NCBI GenBank assembly: GCA_031411575.1
Contig: JANOBJ010000007.1
Location: 1 to 12,829 of the forward strand
DNA: 12,829 nt
Direction: 5' to 3'
From: JANOBJ01 sp031411575
GTDB lineage: Bacteria > Pseudomonadota > Gammaproteobacteria > Burkholderiales > Burkholderiaceae_C
The position numbers and the translations under genes were made by a program. Below, in pieces: positions 11,746 to 12,829 of this stretch (positions within the stretch are counted from its first letter, which is position 1; the number at the start of each line of letters is the position of its first letter). The notes under the pieces are model-generated. The model searched no databases. It saw only the letters and a program-made list of their open reading frames with translations, and was not told the DNA's origin.

Positions 11746-12258
11746 ATGAAAACCATCCGCGAGTTGAACGCGCCGCCCAGCGTGCAGGGCCGGGTTGAAG
11801 CCATCATCGTGCGCAGCGCCCCACGCGACTCGGCGCACACCGTGGCTGAAACCGTGGCCCTGGCCGGCATTGGCCTGGCCGATGACCGGCTGGGCCAGCG
11901 CGGCGAGGCCGAGCTGTCCACGCGGCAGGTGACGCTGATCCAGGCCGAGCACCTGGGCGTGATTGCGCAGCTGGCCCGCGTGGACGCGGTAGACCCGGTG
12001 CGCCTGCGCCGCAACCTGGTGGTGTCGGGCATCAACCTGGTGGCGCTGCGCACCGCGCATGTGCAGGTGGGCGACGCCGTGCTGGAAATCATGGGCCCGT
12101 GCCAGCCGTGCTCGCGCATGGAAAGCGAAATTGGCCCCGGTGGCTACGCCGCCATGCGCGGCCACGGCGGCATGACGGCGCGCATCATTTCTGGTGGCGC
12201 CATCCGCGTGGGTGACGCGGTGCGCGCTGTTCCGTCACCCGTGCCCAAAACCGTGTAG
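11746..12258 (+). CDS. MOSC domain protein
   Basis: A 170-residue stand-alone MOSC (MOCO sulfurase C-terminal) domain. Characteristic parts are RRNLVVSGINL (88-98), VGDAVLEI (108-115), and GPCQPCSRME (117-126) with the conserved cysteine C122 plus C119. The domain is known from molybdenum cofactor sulfurases and from small enzymes such as YiiM that act on molybdenum cofactor-dependent or N-hydroxylated substrates; the substrate here is unknown. I start at the ATG at 11746 (MKTIRELNAPPS); the frame is open upstream, but that part overlaps the divergent promoter region and is not protein-like. The next gene begins 17 bases after the stop, so an operon is likely. Confidence 0.9.
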   Translation: MKTIRELNAPPSVQGRVEAIIVRSAPRDSAHTVAETVALAGIGLADDRLGQRGEAELSTRQVTLIQAEHLGVIAQLARVDAVDPVRLRRNLVVSGINLVALRTAHVQVGDAVLEIMGPCQPCSRMESEIGPGGYAAMRGHGGMTARIISGGAIRVGDAVRAVPSPVPKTV

Positions 12259-12275
12259 CCCGGAGAAACGCACAC

Positions 12276-12590
12276 ATGCCCACCCAAACCTTCACCACCG
12301 GCCGCATCCGCCAGGCCGTGTACGACCCGGCCACCCACCAGCTCGACCTGCATTGGGACAACAAGACCATCCAGGCCTACAAACAGGTGCCCGAAGAGGT
12401 GTACCGACGCCTGTGCAACGCGCCCACGCCCGCCACCTACTGGGAAGACCGCATTGCCGAGGAGTACCCCAAGGGCACGCCGATGAAGGCGCCCGGCGCG
12501 GGCACCGACAAGCCCAAAGACCTGAGCGACCTGTTTGGCAGCCTGCCCGCAGACCCAGACAACACTACCCACGAACCCCCCAAACCATGA
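12276..12590 (+). CDS. KTSC-like small protein
   Basis: A 104-residue protein. Residues about 10-65 (RIRQAVYDPATHQLDLHWD..., IQAYKQVPEEVYRRLCNA, YWEDRIAEEYP) resemble the KTSC domain, a short beta-rich module in which a Y-x-x-V-P-x-x-V-Y core is typical. The C-terminal 40 residues are rich in Pro, Asp and Lys and probably flexible. Function is unknown. The start at 12276 has GGAGA 9 bases upstream. Its stop overlaps the next start codon as ATGA, so it is coupled to the flavin reductase gene. The KTSC assignment is from memory of the pattern and is moderately sure. Confidence 0.75.
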   Translation: MPTQTFTTGRIRQAVYDPATHQLDLHWDNKTIQAYKQVPEEVYRRLCNAPTPATYWEDRIAEEYPKGTPMKAPGAGTDKPKDLSDLFGSLPADPDNTTHEPPKP

Positions 12591-12829
12591 CCCACTTCGC
12601 CCCCGTGGCGCTGGAGCACGCCAGCCGCCTCATCAACCACGGCCCCACGGTGCTGGTGACCAGCGCGCACGGCGGGCGCAGCAACATCATGGCGGCGGCG
12701 TGGAGCATGCCGGTGGAGTTCACCCCGCCGCGCATTGCCGTGGTGGTTGACAAGAAAACCTTCACCCGCGAGTTGATCGCCGCCAGTGGCAGCTTTGGCG
12801 TCTGCATCCCCGGCGTGGCGCTGGCGCAG
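12587..12829 (+). CDS. Flavin reductase family protein, 5' part
   Basis: Eighty-one codons from an ATG overlapping the KTSC-like stop (ATGA at 12587-12590) and running off the window. The reading MTHFAPVALEHASRLINHGP, then VLVTSAHGGRSNIMAAAWSM, PPRIAVVV and TRELIAASGSFGVCIPG matches the FMN-binding split-barrel flavoredoxin/flavin reductase family: loss of the glycine-rich NIMAAAW loop would abolish the FMN site, and it is intact here. Known members reduce flavin with NAD(P)H or carry FMN. The third member of the MOSC-KTSC cluster, which suggests a shared redox function, though this is inference from proximity. The C-terminal half is missing. Confidence 0.85.
   Translation, partial: MTHFAPVALEHASRLINHGPTVLVTSAHGGRSNIMAAAWSMPVEFTPPRIAVVVDKKTFTRELIAASGSFGVCIPGVALAQ

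Overview
The window looks like chromosomal DNA of a GC-rich betaproteobacterium, most likely order Burkholderiales and family Comamonadaceae. This rests on protein content recognised by eye: a DUF4148-type secreted protein, an orphan Bug/TctC-type periplasmic binding protein, and HemE, DsbD and Coq7 sequences of the Burkholderiales type. No search was run. I see no rRNA, tRNA, CRISPR array, transposase or phage gene.

Layout. Positions 1-2982 form a minus-strand block. In order of transcription it holds a CoA-binding protein (2982-2491), a small secreted protein (2315-1863), hemE (1769-663) and the 5' part of coq7 (278-1, running off the window). Between hemE and coq7 lies an unusually AT-rich, structured intergenic region (279-662) with two consensus DnaA-box 9-mers and several perfect inverted repeats. 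A plus-strand gene for a membrane-anchored DUF2726 protein follows (3257-4126). It converges, over a strong hairpin, on a second minus-strand block: alaX-type alanyl-tRNA editing protein (7903-7103), DsbD-type thiol:disulfide reductase (7038-4882) and an exported redoxin (4816-4163). A region of about 600 bases with no credible gene (7904-8498) precedes a small DUF4148 gene on the plus strand (8499-8798). A third minus-strand block is tightly packed: Bug/TctC binding protein (11647-10670), epoxide-hydrolase-like alpha/beta hydrolase (10673-9786, ATGA overlap) and a UPF0149 protein with a SEC-C zinc motif (9768-8974). Diverging from it on the plus strand is another compact cluster: MOSC protein, KTSC-like protein and a flavin reductase family protein cut by the window end.

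How the genes may work together. DsbD carries reducing power from cytoplasmic thioredoxin to the periplasm. The redoxin encoded 65 bases downstream is a plausible recipient. HemE (heme) and Coq7 (ubiquinone) both serve respiration but sit in separate transcription contexts. The Bug/TctC-hydrolase-SEC-C group looks translationally coupled, but its substrate cannot be read from sequence.

The most unusual signal is a family of small interspersed palindromes with a strict 5-7-5 layout, GCTAY-N7-RTAGC. Four perfect copies and one degenerate copy occur in the window. Four of the five lie inside open reading frames without breaking them: in the signal peptide and the last membrane segment of DsbD, in the signal peptide of the redoxin, and in a loop-like insertion in the tRNA-editing protein. 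By composition, roughly 0.05 perfect copies would be expected by chance. This suggests a mobile or amplified mini-repeat that has been co-opted as protein sequence.
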